From Cordylochernes scorpioides (lineage: Eukaryota > Arthropoda > Arachnida > Pseudoscorpiones > Chernetidae), in assembly GCA_030710605.1 (NCBI GenBank), contig CP092863.1, positions 141,948,580 through 142,012,579 of the forward strand: a stretch of 64,000 nt of DNA, given 5' to 3'. Position numbers and translations under genes: made by a program. Positions 1 to 10,696 of the stretch are shown here, one piece after another (within the stretch, counting starts at the first letter, position 1; every line of letters begins with the position of its first letter). Under the pieces are notes generated by a model. The model made no database searches. It was not told the DNA's origin and saw only the letters and a program-made list of their open reading frames with translations.

Positions 1-109
1 ATTAATTTTATTATTTTTATTAACAGAGTGGTCATTTTTATGTTTATATTTTGCTACTCTGTAAATTTCCCTCATTCCTTATCTTTTGTTTATCACTCAT
101 AGTTTGTTT

Positions 110-396
110 TGTTGGGAATCTCTTATGGTTCAGACAATGAAACAACAAATAACAAGTTTACTTACAGCTGAAGTGGTTTTAAAGAATTAGGCAATTTTAC
201 CTTTTAAGAAAGTATTTTAAATTTATTATTTTCAAAGAGAGAGAGAGAGAGAAAAGAACATTTAACAATTTACATTACAATTACTAATTTTGTAAAACAA
301 AACACTCCTTTGTTCTCGTTTTTATATTACAGTGTTGTCAGTCTAAAAGTATTTCAAGATCATTGATTTACTATTCTTCTTTTTTTTTTTTCAACA
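110..396. repeat. Solo LTR, copy 1 of a short LTR family
   Basis: The segment begins TGTTGGGAATC and ends CAACA, and it aligns along its whole length with 2985-3266, with only small differences including a longer GA microsatellite here. TG...CA ends suggest a solo LTR. The flanks TGTTT (left) and AGTTT (right) could be a decayed 5-bp target duplication. No internal retroelement sequence is attached. The family is inferred only from its likeness to the better-preserved copy. Confidence 0.6.
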
Positions 397-679
397 AGTT
401 TTTGCCTGAAATAAATTGCTGTCTCATCCCCAAGTTGGTCTTCCCTAATTTTCCACGTGGCAATATCCATCTATGGGGAAATTTTACTTGGGAAATATCA
501 AACCAGAGTGAAAAGAGAATGTGATAAACTCTCTACAGATTTTCATCTTTATTTTGACATAGAGCGACATTTTACATTCAGTATTTAATTTAGAACTAAA
601 TATTTCTTTTTAACCAATGCCGTATTTTAGAGAGGGATATTCATATTTTGAAATAATTTTCATAACTAGTGGTTTTATA
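397..679. other. AT-rich spacer, nothing recognised
   Basis: I see no ORF, repeat partner or RNA gene in this stretch between the solo LTR and the SINE. Confidence 0.5.
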
Positions 680-857
680 GTTCGGTTCAAAATCACTTTA
701 TTAGGCACCACTCAACAAGAGCAACCTAGTTTATGATTATTGAAACAATGAATAATATGTGAAGGTTATTCACATATTAAACAAAATGTTAACGCGGGAT
801 TCAATCCCGGTTCATGACTGTCGGGAATCGAGGGTGTTATCCACTCGTCCACCGACT
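680..857 (-). repeat. tRNA-derived SINE, family B
   Basis: Read on the - strand, it starts GTCGGTGGACGAGTGG (A-box-like) and then has a long variable-arm-like stretch and a B-box-like GGGATTGAATCCC. A roughly 110-bp unrelated body follows. Two further copies lie at about 7966-8141 (-) and 48543-48712 (+). The long variable arm suggests a Ser/Leu-type tRNA ancestor. This is a retroposon head and not a functional tRNA gene. Confidence 0.75.
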
Positions 858-994
858 TTTTATTTGGTTTTATAGGATAAAAATATAAATATGTGTGTGT
901 TCTTTGAATTTATTTATTAATAATCTAATAATATTTTAATATATTGAATAATATTCAAATTTCCATACAAGATCAATAACCTAATTCTCTTATA

Positions 995-2139
995 CGAGGG
1001 CCATCCAATAAATAAGTTTCCCTATTTTTTTTTTCTGCGAACGAAACGTTGTAAAAATTAGTTAGTATAGATGAAATGGTCACTAGGATGCGTTGGAAGC
1101 TGGTGACCTTCAAAATCACGCTAACTCGTACGCGCAAGTCCGTAGCGCTTCAGTTTCCATGGAGCTACCACTGGTGAACGTGTCCACTTGCGAACTCCGT
1201 TCTGTAATTCGTTTTTTCACGGCGAAAGATTAAACTGCGGTCAATATTCATCGCAATTCAGTGTCAGTGTATGGTGAAGAATGTATGAGCATCCAAATGG
1301 TTCGCCGATGGCGTTCATGGTTCTTAGAAGGATGGCAAAACGTGCATGATGACGAGCGAAGCGGCAGCCCCGTTACTGCTACGGACAATGCAGCCGTTGC
1401 TGTTGTTCGGAATGTTGTGGAAGCAGATCGCCGCGTCACCATTGACGAAATAATAATTCGACTGCCTCCTGGAATCGAAATTAGCCGCTCTTCGATTGGA
1501 ACAATCATGTCAGATGTTTTGGATTTTGGCAAAGTCTGCGCAAGATGGGTCGCAAGATTGCTCTTGGAAAATCACAAGCAACAACGGATGGAGGCAGCCC
1601 GAGTTTTCCTGGAAATGCATCAAAGAGATGGAGATCAACTGTTTTCCCGTATTGTCACTGGAGATGAAAGCTGGGTGCATCATTCAACTCCAGAAACAAA
1701 ACGACAAAGCATGGTGTGGAAGAAGCCTGAGGAAAGTGCACCAAAAAAGGCGAAGGTCACAATCTCTGCAGGCAAAGTTATGGCTATGGAAAACTTCAAA
1801 TGGGAAATTTTCACACATCCACCTCATTCTCCGGAACTTGTCCCAAGCGACTTCCATCTTTATCCAACACTCAAGTGGCACCTTGGAGGCAAGCACTTTG
1901 CGAATGATGACGAAGTGCAGGCGGAGGCGAACCACTAGCTACTAAGACAGGACACGGCTTGGTACAACAGTGGTATCTAAAAATTGCTACAACGGTACCA
2001 AAAATGTTTGAACAGAAATGGTGATTATTTAGAGAAGTAGTCTATGAGTTGTATAATGAAAATAAAATAACTGCATAATTGTAAATAATGTGGTTTATTT
2101 GTTAAAAAATAGGGAAACTTATTTATTGGATGCCCCTCG
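995..2139 (+). mobile_element. mariner transposon with intact ends and TA target duplication
   Basis: The element is bounded by 36-bp terminal inverted repeats starting CGAGGGCCATCCAATAAA at the left, with a single mismatch between the two ends. It is flanked by TA at 993-994 and 2140-2141. The 1145-bp length is slightly short for a full mariner (about 1.3 kb), in line with the internal transposase deletion. A separate mariner-like end lies near 12170. Confidence 0.92.
1159..1938 (+). pseudogene. mariner transposase, broken
   Basis: The reading frame from the ATG at 1159 shows the mariner N-terminal helix-turn-helix region. An in-frame TAA at 1231 interrupts it, after which it stays open to 1938. 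The linker and the first catalytic Asp block (TGDESWVHH) are visible, as is the PSDFH block holding the third Asp. The middle segment with the second Asp (the HDNA block of the DD34D catalytic core) has been deleted, so the two blocks are abnormally close. SPEL replaces the usual SPDL. The stop codon and the lost catalytic residue show it cannot encode an active transposase. The ends could still be moved by a related enzyme. Confidence 0.92.
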
Positions 2140-2711
2140 TAGAAAAAAATCCCAAGTTTTTACAAAAATTGACCTTAATAAAGGCTGTATAAAAATTATT
2201 TGTACACCGTTTTAACGAGCTTTGGCCATATATAAAATACACAGACAGCTAGTTATTTAAAGGGTTATTAAAATTTAAATATTATTTTTGTATCTGGTAT
2301 AACAATAAGTATAGTAGTAATAATAAAAACAACAATACATTTGTATATATTTTAATTATTAGAAAAATGAAACTAAACAATATGTCAAACAACAATTGAC
2401 AAAGGTAAGTGTGAGATATAAATAGATTGTCTTTCAAATAACTTACCAAACGAGATGCTCTAATTTCTCGCCAGAAGAACAAACAAAAAAAAAGCGCGGG
2501 AATTTTAATGAGCAGACGAATCTATTAATGGCCGGTTAAAACTTTCAGTACCAGACAAGGATGATTAGAAAAAAGAATGAAATGGCGCGTAGAGGTCACT
2601 AATAACACTGACCTTTGTGCATCAGAAGACGAGGAGAGTGACCTGGTCATATGATAATTAGACCAGGAATGAATAACAGTGCAGACGGTATCTGGCAATA
2701 GACTTCGAAAG
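2140..2711 (+). promoter_or_regulatory. Putative promoter and 5' UTR region of the 581-aa secreted-protein gene
   Basis: This is the non-coding stretch between the mariner and the first coding exon. The last 150 bases are less AT-rich than their surroundings and contain no upstream stretch that reads as coding. I see no convincing TATA box and cannot place a transcription start. The initiator codon at 2712 has A at -3. The extent is an inference from the gene model. Confidence 0.3.
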
Positions 2712-2732
2712 ATGATATTGCTAACATTGCAG
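2712..2732 (+). CDS. Exon 1 of the secreted-protein gene: start codon and first seven residues
   Basis: The coding part is only seven codons, MILLTLQ, and ends in a strong donor (CAG followed by GTAAGC). By itself it would be invisible to gene finders. I chose it because it ends in phase 0, exon 2 begins in phase 0, and the fusion MILLTLQ-VILWAAVSG is a textbook hydrophobic signal peptide with a small-residue cleavage region. The intron that follows is 8.8 kb and contains only repeats. The alternative is that translation starts at the ATG at 11521 within a longer exon, but the sequence upstream of that ATG has an in-frame TAA at 11506. Confidence 0.6.
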
Positions 2733-2984
2733 GTAAGCTAACTTTCATCTCTTATAATACTTTCAGTACATTTTGTTACAATTACTATTATAATATATTT
2801 TTATTTAGATATTTATATATTATTTATTTGTGTGTGTGTTTAAATTATTAATATTTTTAAAAATTTATTAATCAACCAGGTGTAATATTGAAATATTTGC
2901 ATCTAATACAGAGGAAACAAAACAACAAACAAATTAGAACTTAGAATTAAATATTTACAAATTTACATGTATTATTCGACAGAG

Positions 2985-3266
2985 TGTTGGGAATCTTTTA
3001 TGGTTAAGACGATGAAACAACAAATAACAAGTTTACTTACAGCTGAAATGGTTTTAAAGAATTAAACGATTTTACCTTTTAAGAAAGTATTTTAAATTTA
3101 TTATTTTCAAAGAGAGAGAGAAAAGAACATTTAACAATTTACATTACAATTACTAATTTTGTAAAACAAAACAAACACTTCTTTGTTCTCGGTTTTATAT
3201 TACAGTGTTGTCAGTCTAAAAGTATTTTAAGATCATTGATTTATTCTTCTTCTTTTTTTTCCAACA
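2985..3266. repeat. Solo LTR with 5-bp target duplication
   Basis: This 282-bp unit starts TGTTGGGAATC and ends CCAACA, flanked on both sides by CAGAG (2980-2984 and 3267-3271). TG...CA ends with a 5-bp duplication fit a BEL/Pao or gypsy-type LTR left by recombination. It shares its TGTTGG start with the full BEL element at 53259 but is otherwise a different family. It lies inside intron 1 of the host gene. Confidence 0.85.
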
Positions 3267-3271
3267 CAGAG

Positions 3272-4400
3272 TTTATAAAATTTTAAAAGACAAAGTGTGG
3301 CTGATGTAAGAGAGTTAAATCATTTAGATCAGGGAACAATCGATGTCTCACTTCTGTAAAGTTCGGACAGACATAGATAAGGTGAAGTTTGTTCAGTTTT
3401 AAAGTATTATTGTTATATTTTTTAAAATTATTTATTGTATTTGTAGAGATACACTTTAAAATAAAGATAATTTTAGAACACAGATGGAACGTTTTGTTGC
3501 CTTATAATTATTATATGATTATAGAAAATAATGATTAATATTATTGCACCAGTTTGCGGCTTGGCAGACTCTTCAACCTTGATTCTCTCCTGTGCTGGGT
3601 CTTGTATCTTACCAGAGCGTGTTTCAACCATCCTACAAATTTATATAAGTGGAGATAACTTTAAGCAGCCTCCAGAATTATTTATTTATTTCTCACATCA
3701 AAGAGAGCAGTGAAGTTACACCGTGTACCTAAATACAAATGATGATTCTATAATACGTATATTCTGTTTATAATACATACAAATACATACATTGTATATT
3801 CTGTTTAATAAGATAAAAAAATATAAAATATAAATTTGAATTTAAAATATATGAAAAATAATATTACAAATTAAAATAAAATAGGTTCATTAGCCATGAT
3901 GCAACAATATGTGCAAGTTGGAATTTTATAAACTAAATAATCAGATATAAGAATTGAGATATACTTTTATAAAAAATATAAAAAAAAACTTACTCAATGC
4001 ATTTCTTTATTACAAAACTTATTATATACAATGTTTTTGTAATAAATAAATGTTATTTAATTAAAGTAAATTAGAAGGATGAATCCGTAACCAATTTAAC
4101 ATTGCATATTATTTATTATTAATAGCAATTATATGAAACAAATCTTGGTATATATGTCTACATGAAAACAACAAAAACAATAAACATTATATACATACAA
4201 GTTCCTTTTCAAACTCAGTCTCATCTATAGCCATTGTTACTCTGTAATATTCCAACAATAAACACATTGCGTAAGGTTTTTTAAAATATGTTTTTATAAA
4301 ACTAAATTCTTGAGGCACATATTAATCAACTTTATTACCCGGCGTTTTTTTTTTTTTTATTATTTAACTTTGAAAAGGCCGATAGTAGGTAGACAAAAGT
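3272..4400. other. Intron 1 spacer, mostly featureless AT-rich DNA
   Basis: I see no long ORF. On the - strand, an ATG at 3631 begins a short MVETRSGK reading that resembles the start of some LTR-retrotransposon gag proteins, but it runs out within about 35 codons. I treat it as a possible retroelement scrap only. Confidence 0.35.
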
Positions 4401-4429
4401 TAAAATTAAGAAAAAAAAAACATCTCCTG

Positions 4430-4545
4430 ATATTATTCCTGAATTGGTCAAATCCTTTTTCTTGATTAATCAAGAAAAGCTAAACATGTACGCGTTTCGG
4501 GCTGTTGGCCCTCATCAGCGTGGTACAAGCTTTTTAATTTATCCA
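4430..4545 (+). repeat. Foldback-type repeat, family 'CGTTTCGGGCTGTTGG'
   Basis: It contains the motif TCTTGATTAATCAAGAAAAG next to ACGCGTTTCGGGCTGTTGG and a CATCAGCGTGG end. The same block recurs near 8330-8450, 23470-23560, 33990-34020 and 45070-45390, in both orientations. It is a non-coding dispersed repeat. Confidence 0.6.
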
Positions 4546-4754
4546 CCTAATTCCAGTACGATTTCACTTTTTTACTATTTTTTACATAGTTTGGCGTCTT
4601 CACACTCTTTTGGCTTAAATAACTGGTTCATGATTGTTCGAAAAATGCAAATTCTAAAAATATCAATTTTAAATATCCAATGAAAATACTTACAATAAAT
4701 ATAAAGTATACATATTTATTGGAGGAATGAAATCAATTCATTTAAGAAATTTAA

Positions 4755-5315
4755 CTATTTTTGATGCATATGATTATTTTCGAAATAAAATAATTTTATA
4801 CTGTCCTTACTGCAATGATAAAATATTTTAATATCAGTGGTGAACCCTCCCAGCGGTTTATCCTTTGTTTTATTTCGAAAAGAATCATACGCCTCAAAAT
4901 AGTTTAAATTTCTGATAACAGATGGCGCGCCGCGCGCTAAAGCATCTAAGTCAGCTTTATGGATCAACTATCAGCTCGACGGTGGCGCTCGAGTGGCGGA
5001 AATGAGAACTAAAATTATACTAATATTATTATACGTTTATTTTAAAGTGAAATTAGATATGTAAGATATTTATATAATATATATTATACCTAAATAATTA
5101 TAAAAGGGAAAACACTCGAATTTTCCTTTAAACAACGTAAATAATACAAAGCTAATTTTAGTTCCAACTTCTGCCACTCGAGCGCCACCGTCGAGCTGAT
5201 AGTTGGTCTATAAAGCAGACTTAAAAGAATTGATGTATTAGCGCGCGGCGCCATCTGTTATCAGAATTTTAAACTATTTTTGACGTGTATGATTCTTTTC
5301 GAAATAAAACAATAG
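4755..5315. repeat. Large foldback (inverted repeat) element
   Basis: Arms at about 4865-5025 and 5150-5312 are inverted copies of each other. Both include the blocks AACTATCAGCTCGACGGTGG and CGCCATCTGTTATCAG or its complement, and they are separated by an AT-rich loop. The left end also carries part of the 'CTGATGAG' repeat family (about 4800-4860). No coding sequence is present. Confidence 0.75.
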
Positions 5316-5766
5316 GGAAATCGCTATTGACTTCAATAGAACCTCCGTTTAGCGGAGATATATTTTTATGTCGAATTTTTTATTAAATTCCTATTTTTCA
5401 TTAACCATGAATAATTCGAGAAAAATGAGTTTGAACGAAAAAAAACACTGTATTTTTTTTCTAAAGAAGTTATTATAAAATAATTATAAATATGTTTAAA
5501 ATATATTTTTTAATAAAATAATAAAAAAGGTCAGGTGTTGATATTAAAAACAAATTAGACATATCCAAACCACTAACATGAGCTATTTTTTAAAAATGGC
5601 AGAGCGCTATCTAGTGGAGCTATAATTCAAAAGATCTTATGCTATTATATATTGTCGCACAGAAAATTAGAAAAGCCAAACTTCACAATGACACGGCAAT
5701 TTATTTACGGCCAGAACAAAATCAACATTTATAAGATACGAGATAAGCAAAATAAATAAGAAATAC

Positions 5767-5990
5767 AACAACAACAACAACAAAAAGCCTTTATTAAGGA
5801 CCTCTCGTCCTATATAGGATTCGCCAGTTTACAGAGTAATTGAAGAGAAGAGAACTAAGAATACAGAGAGAAACCTATATGTAATAGGTATAGTATAGTA
5901 TTTTCTACATTGTGACTATATACAACAGCAGCAACAAGCCTTTTACTGGAATCAAAGTCCCATACAGGATTAATAAGAAATACAAAATAA
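5767..5990 (-). mobile_element. LINE 3' tail fragments
   Basis: On the - strand, two adjacent pieces (about 5767-5900 and 5925-5985) end in AATAAAGGCTTTTTGTTG-like sequence with a (TTG)n tail. The same tail is found on the LINE at 6899-7584. Only the 3' UTR is present. Confidence 0.6.
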
Positions 5991-6659
5991 AAAATCATTG
6001 CTTAACATACTGTAATTAACTACCTTGCGATTTCTTCTATCTACTTATGTTGTTGCTTATTTGTTTAATGTATATGTTTATTTAATGCTCTTTTTCTTAA
6101 TTGTTTATTTTATTTTTGATAATTCTGTTACCTACTCTACTACAATTATTGTAAATAGTTTCACGCGCAATTATCCAGATCGGATTTAGCGTTTCTTGTT
6201 TGTAACTGGTAAATAAATAATGAGGGAAGTTTCCAGAAAGAGTAGAAAAATATAAATAATATAAATATAACAAAAAATTAATAATCTGTATATAAAATAT
6301 AATAAATACTTTGATACAATATTGTTCAGATAAAAGACACTTCGGCCAGTAAATCTTTTTTATTGTCTCGACGTTTCGACAAGAAAATCTTTTCTATAAA
6401 ATAATCCCTTACATAAATATTGAATAAAATCAATCATTCCTCCAGGGAAAAGTGTCTTTTTGAAAACATTTTTATTGTTCTCTAGCTTTCGGGCGTATTT
6501 GGCGTATCATTATACCATGTTTTCTCCTGTAGAAGGGCGTCCGTGCCTGAAAGCTAGAGAACAATAAAAATGTTTTCGAAAAGACACTTTTCCCTTGGAG
6601 GAATGATTGATTTTACTCAAAAAATCTTTTGTTTTCGTTGTTGTTGTTGTCGTGTCCAA

Positions 6660-6880
6660 AGAAGAGTCTCAGATGTCTCCATGCATCTCCATCACAGCAG
6701 CAGCAATATCCACTATCTTGGGTGTGTAAAGCTACTGCTCTGGGTCTAAGTCAATTTTCTGCAAGGCTGCAGCCATTGCTGAGCATGAGAATATGTGGGT
6801 AGGTGTTAGTTCCACACCAGGACAGTTGTTGCATGCCCTATAGGTTCTCGTGCCATCTGGATGTATTGTCATTCCTTTAT
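6660..6880 (-). pseudogene. LINE ORF2 C-terminal scrap
   Basis: The - strand reads C-x2-C ... THIFSC, followed by about 40 residues ending VMEMHGDI and a stop. This matches the Cys-His knuckle and tail usually found at the end of LINE reverse-transcriptase proteins. It contains an internal stop and is 5'-truncated. Confidence 0.55.
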
Positions 6881-6898
6881 AGTGTTTTGTTCTAAGTC

Positions 6899-7584
6899 AA
6901 CAACAACAACAACAAAAAAGCCTTTATTTAGGGTCACTGACCCTATACAGGATTCACCAGAGGTATGCATAAGAACAAAGCAGTGAGACAAAGGAAATAA
7001 CGATATATACAGAGTAAAAAGAGAAAGAGAAAAAAAAACAAGAAAAGGAAAAAAATAATAATAAGAAGAAGAAGAAAGAGGGAAGCAAGAAATCAACACA
7101 AAAATAGTAGCAGTAAGAAAGTGAGGAGTGAGTATCACTTGGCCTTCTTCTGAGATATGGACTTGTGGAAACCATAAAACGCCGTAGCAATATACTTATT
7201 CTGGGTCATATTGTCAATTATTGATGGAAGTGAAGCACAGAGTTGCCCAGTTTTGAGCATAAGGGTTCTTCTTTCTTCTTTCAGAGCAGAGCAATCAAAA
7301 ATATAGTGAGTGATTTCATTTTTTAGTTTTGAATTACAGAAGGTACAAGTCGGGTCCTCACCGCAGAGCATCTTGGTGTGGTTTTCTCTAAAAAAAACTT
7401 GAAAGTATTCTAACTTGTGCGAGTAGTCTTACAACCGGGAAAGGAAAATCCCTAAAAGGTATCCCTCCGTCATGAAAGATATGTGAATGTCTTTGTAGTG
7501 AGAGTATAGCTTAGATTTATCCATTCTTGTAAGGTCGTTTTGTATAGATTGGTCTGCCGCTGTTTTTAAGAGCCCTGTAATCGC
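6899..7584 (-). mobile_element. 5'-truncated LINE insertion with 15-bp target duplication
   Basis: The insertion is flanked by a perfect 15-bp duplication, GTTTTGTTCTAAGTC (6884-6898 and 7585-7599). On the - strand it holds the ORF2 C-terminus (7135-about 7440) with a C-x2-C-x8-H-x4-C knuckle (CTFCNSKLKNEITHYIFDC). Next come a 3' UTR with AATAAA and a terminal (TTG)n tail. The upstream part contains an in-frame stop. Jockey/I-type LINEs have this knuckle. The intact duplication indicates a fairly recent event. Confidence 0.85.
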
Positions 7585-7965
7585 GTTTTGTTCTAAGTCT
7601 TGTTATAGTTTTTGTCCTCGTCAGGAGCGAACAAAAATTAAAACATTTGGCGAATGTTTCGCTCCTGACGAGAACAAACGATTTTTGTCGATACAATAAA
7701 AAAAAGATTTACTGGCAGAAGTATCTTTAATTTGAAGAACTATGAATGCTGGCCAGGCAGCCTCTTTCTTTACGTTAATATTGTTCAGGTAATTCAATCT
7801 TTAATTTTTTATTATTATTTTTTTATTTTGACAATGTGTGTCTTATATAATATATATTATTAAATATTATATATACAGAACTTATACACGGCAAAGTTAA
7901 TTAAATTTCTTTTAATCATTTTTATCATTACAGTTAAAGGGATATGTAAATATTGTTGTTTTGTT

Positions 7966-8141
7966 CCAAAAATCACTTTACGAGGTACCGCTCAAAAAGA
8001 ACAACCTAGTTTATGATAATTGCAACAATGAATAATATATGAAGGTTATTTACACATTAAAACAAAATGTACAATACGGGATTTAATCCCGGTTCATGGC
8101 TGTCGGGAATCGAGGGTGTTACCTACTCGTCCACCGTCTCT
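7966..8141 (-). repeat. tRNA-derived SINE, family B
   Basis: Full-length relative of the copy at 680-857, in the same orientation. The B-box region reads GGGATTAAATCCC here. Confidence 0.75.
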
Positions 8142-8289
8142 TTCTTTAGAGATAATATTTGATAATAAATATCATAAGAAACACAATGGTCAAAAATAAT
8201 TTTATACATTTTATTATAATTATATAAATTTGTTTTTCCTATTTTTTCCACACACACATACACATGTACAACGTATTTATGCAAATTTG

Positions 8290-8540
8290 GTCTTAAATAC
8301 CAATTTCTTTATTTTTCAAGAAGCCTCTTGGGGCAAATTTCGGTCATAAAGGTACAGCCTGCATCACGCTGACGTGGGCCAACAGCCTGAAACGCGTTCG
8401 TGGTTGACTTTTCTTGATTTATCAAGAAAATGGGTTGGCTAAATATCAGGGAACAAGTTAAATCAATGTTTAGTTTATTTTTGTTCCACTAGATGGCGTT
8501 CTGCCATCTAAAAATATTTATGTGAGCGTTCAGGATATGC
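8290..8540 (-). repeat. Foldback-family copy
   Basis: It carries the TTCTTGATTTATCAAGAAAA and GCGTTCTGCCATCT blocks seen in the large inverted element at 44978-45505. Confidence 0.55.
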
Positions 8541-8584
8541 ATATCTTTTTATTGTTGTTTTTAATAATTCATCTTTCAATATCA

Positions 8585-8810
8585 CACACACACAGACAGA
8601 AGCCTTTATTAAGACACACAGGTCTTACAGAGAATTCTCCTTGGGGGGTTACAAGACGGCGAAACCTATGAAAGTGGGAAATAAAAAATGGAGAAAGATT
8701 ATATACATATGGTAAATATATACAGATTATAAGAAAGAATAAAAAAATAAGAAGAATAAAAAAATAAAAATAAAAAAATAAAAATTTTGGAAATATGGAT
8801 GGGAGAAGTG
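8585..8810 (-). mobile_element. LINE 3' UTR fragment
   Basis: The - strand ends with the AATAAAGGCTT block and a GT-rich tail, like the LINE at 6899-7584. No coding part remains. Confidence 0.5.
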
Positions 8811-8975
8811 GTCATCTTTCAATAACAAAAAGACGCTGTACTATTTTGTAAGTATTGGGAGACAATTCAATATCTTTCATTGACATTCTTAGTCCATTGT
8901 TACAAAAATTAACGAGAAATAAAACAAAACTAAATATGATTATTTACAATTTGGCGATAAAATATTTTAAAAAAC

Positions 8976-9150
8976 TAAGAAAAAAGGCATTTCCTGATTG
9001 TGCAACTGAAAGTTGCTGATGGCTTGCGCCATCTATCGAAATAAATATCAACTAAATCAACGATTAGTTTATATTTATTCCGATAGATGGCGCAAGCCAT
9101 CAGCAGCTTTCAGTTGCACAATCAGGAAATGCCTTTTTTCTTAGTTTATC
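8976..9150. repeat. Near-perfect palindromic MITE ('GATGGCGCAAGCCATC')
   Basis: Arms of about 78 bp at 8976-9055 and 9071-9150 flank a short loop. The arms contain AGGCATTTCCTGATTGTGCA and a nested palindrome, GATGGCTTGCGCCATC. Relatives occur at 12720-13030, 13990-14095, 23365-23645 and, in part, 47468. Confidence 0.8.
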
Positions 9151-9354
9151 TACCTGATCCCAGTGCAAATTTACTTTTGTACTATTTTTCACGTAAAAAA
9201 AAACTGTTCTCAGGAAGGGAGACGTCTCCACCTTGAGAAAGTCCTTCTCCAGACAAGATCTCTCAGTTCAATGTTGAGATGATACTCATAGAGACATGTC
9301 TTTGTAGACGTCCCGGATGGTGTCATCATCCAGGCCTCGCTTGAAGACCCAGCC

Positions 9355-9745
9355 CTAGGAGAGTATTAGTGGTTCTCAGTATTATTTTACTCCGCCTTTG
9401 CCGGTCCCAAGCCCGGATGAAAAAGGAGGAGGGGGAGCAGTAAGAAGCTCGCTAAAAAAGCTGGGCTCAGCTGGCCCGGCTGATAGTACCCTGTAAGGGC
9501 TCCTAATCCAGGGATACCGGATGAGCAGCGTTTGTACTCCATGTTAGGAGCGGCTGCACATGGCGTCTGCTCCTCATGTCAGAGGCGGCCATTTCTTTTG
9601 GAGCTAAGTCGGCCTGCCACTGAGTAGTGCTCCCAGTCTTAATGACAAAGGCAGACGCAATCTACTTCACCCAGTCATGATGGTTGTCAAATACCATCAA
9701 AGATCACAACTTGATACCCTAATGATTGAGTGGAGATAAGAAAGA
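9355..9745 (-). repeat. Dispersed repeat C, copy 1
   Basis: This roughly 390-bp non-coding unit is repeated in the other orientation at about 50100-50525 and 52020-52375. Shared blocks include ACTCAGTGGCAGGCCGACTT and TACAGGGTACTATCAGCC. A pyrimidine-rich end and loose spacing suggest a LINE or SINE tail, but no protein is visible. Confidence 0.7.
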
Positions 9746-9823
9746 GAAGAAGAGTATTATTTTACAGTAGCTGGGGGTGGTACTATTCAGTATTAGTAGG
9801 TGATATTTGTACTAATGTAACGT

Positions 9824-10067
9824 AGAACGAAATTTGACAATTAAACCGCAAATGTTTCTTTTTAACGAAAAATCGAAATTTATTTTAAGAAGAAATAACG
9901 ATTATTTCTAACCTTAGGGATGAAGTATTGAAATATGAAGTCTTCACAATTCATCTTATCATACATTATCTTTAAGGATAGAAATAATCGTTATTTCTCC
10001 TTAAAATAAATTTTGATTTTTCGTTCAAAAGAAACATTTGCGGTATAATTGTCAAATTTCGTTCTAC
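9824..10067. repeat. Foldback element with about 95-bp arms
   Basis: The left arm, beginning GTAGAACGAAATTTGACAAT, is an inverted copy of the right arm ending at 10067. Both arms carry AAATAACGATTATTTC. The loop is about 50 bp. No coding content. Confidence 0.8.
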
Positions 10068-10383
10068 AATCATAAGCCGCATTATATTGTATTACCAATG
10101 TAACGTGTTGGCCACAAGCAGGAGCTACAACATCCAATCTATATCTAGTGTTATGGTATTCTTATAGTTTGTCGTGTTGAATTTGTCCAAATACTTCCAA
10201 GATAATGTCATCGTGAGAGTTTTTATATATCTAAATTATAATTCAAGATAATGTTTAGGGAAGCTATATGAATCTATTGTCCATAGGTTCACTAAACACC
10301 CCTAAGCTGCCTTCCATAGTAAATCCAGGGTATATAGCAAAAATCAATCCAAGACTAATAGTAGAATGGTGTGGAGATTAATT

Positions 10384-10440
10384 TGGTGAAACCTCTGAGA
10401 ACTACTGATGAGCCAAACCCTCTCATTCAATAACTTTTAT
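10384..10440 (+). repeat. 'CTGATGAG' repeat fragment
   Basis: It contains TTTGGTGAAACC and, further on, CTGATGAGCCAAACC. This is the core of the dispersed family also seen at 23745, 23975, 47975 and 63960. Confidence 0.6.
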
Positions 10441-10533
10441 ATTGCAGTAAGGTCTGTAGAGAGCAAATTTGATGATATTATAATAAAAATAAACACATTG
10501 CCAAAGATCTAAATCCTATGAATTTTATCGATA

Positions 10534-10696
10534 CAGTAAAACCTCCCTGTAAAAGACAACATCTAATTGTAGAGTCAAAGTGTCCTTTAGGGAGTGGTGT
10601 CCTTTTACCGGAGAGTTACTAAATTGTAAAAATTGTAATTTTGCAAATGAAAACTGTCCTTTATAGAGAGGTGTCCGCTAAAGGGAGGTCCTACTG
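10534..10696. mobile_element. Short TA-flanked MITE (CAGTARAACCTCC ends)
   Basis: This 163-bp element has inverted ends CAGTAAAACCTCC and GGAGGTCCTACTG, flanked by TA (10532-10533 and 10697-10698). Family members are at 25069-25217 and 61701-61875, with scraps at about 32950-33010 and 63785. The end sequence and TA target fit a non-autonomous pogo/Tc1-like element. No transposase is present. Confidence 0.8.

Larger units (their letters stand above)
6330..7735. repeat. Nested foldback elements interrupted by LINEs
   Basis: The outer arms, containing AGTAAATCTTTTTTATTG at about 6345 and its complement at about 7690-7720, face each other. An inner palindrome has arms at about 6425-6500 and 6537-6612. 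It contains a degraded LINE piece and a later LINE insertion (see separate entries). Confidence 0.6.

Noticed and set aside
3510-3635. MVETRSGK reading on the - strand, like an LTR-retroelement gag start
   Set aside because: Only about 35 codons, with no downstream domains or LTR nearby. Too short to call.
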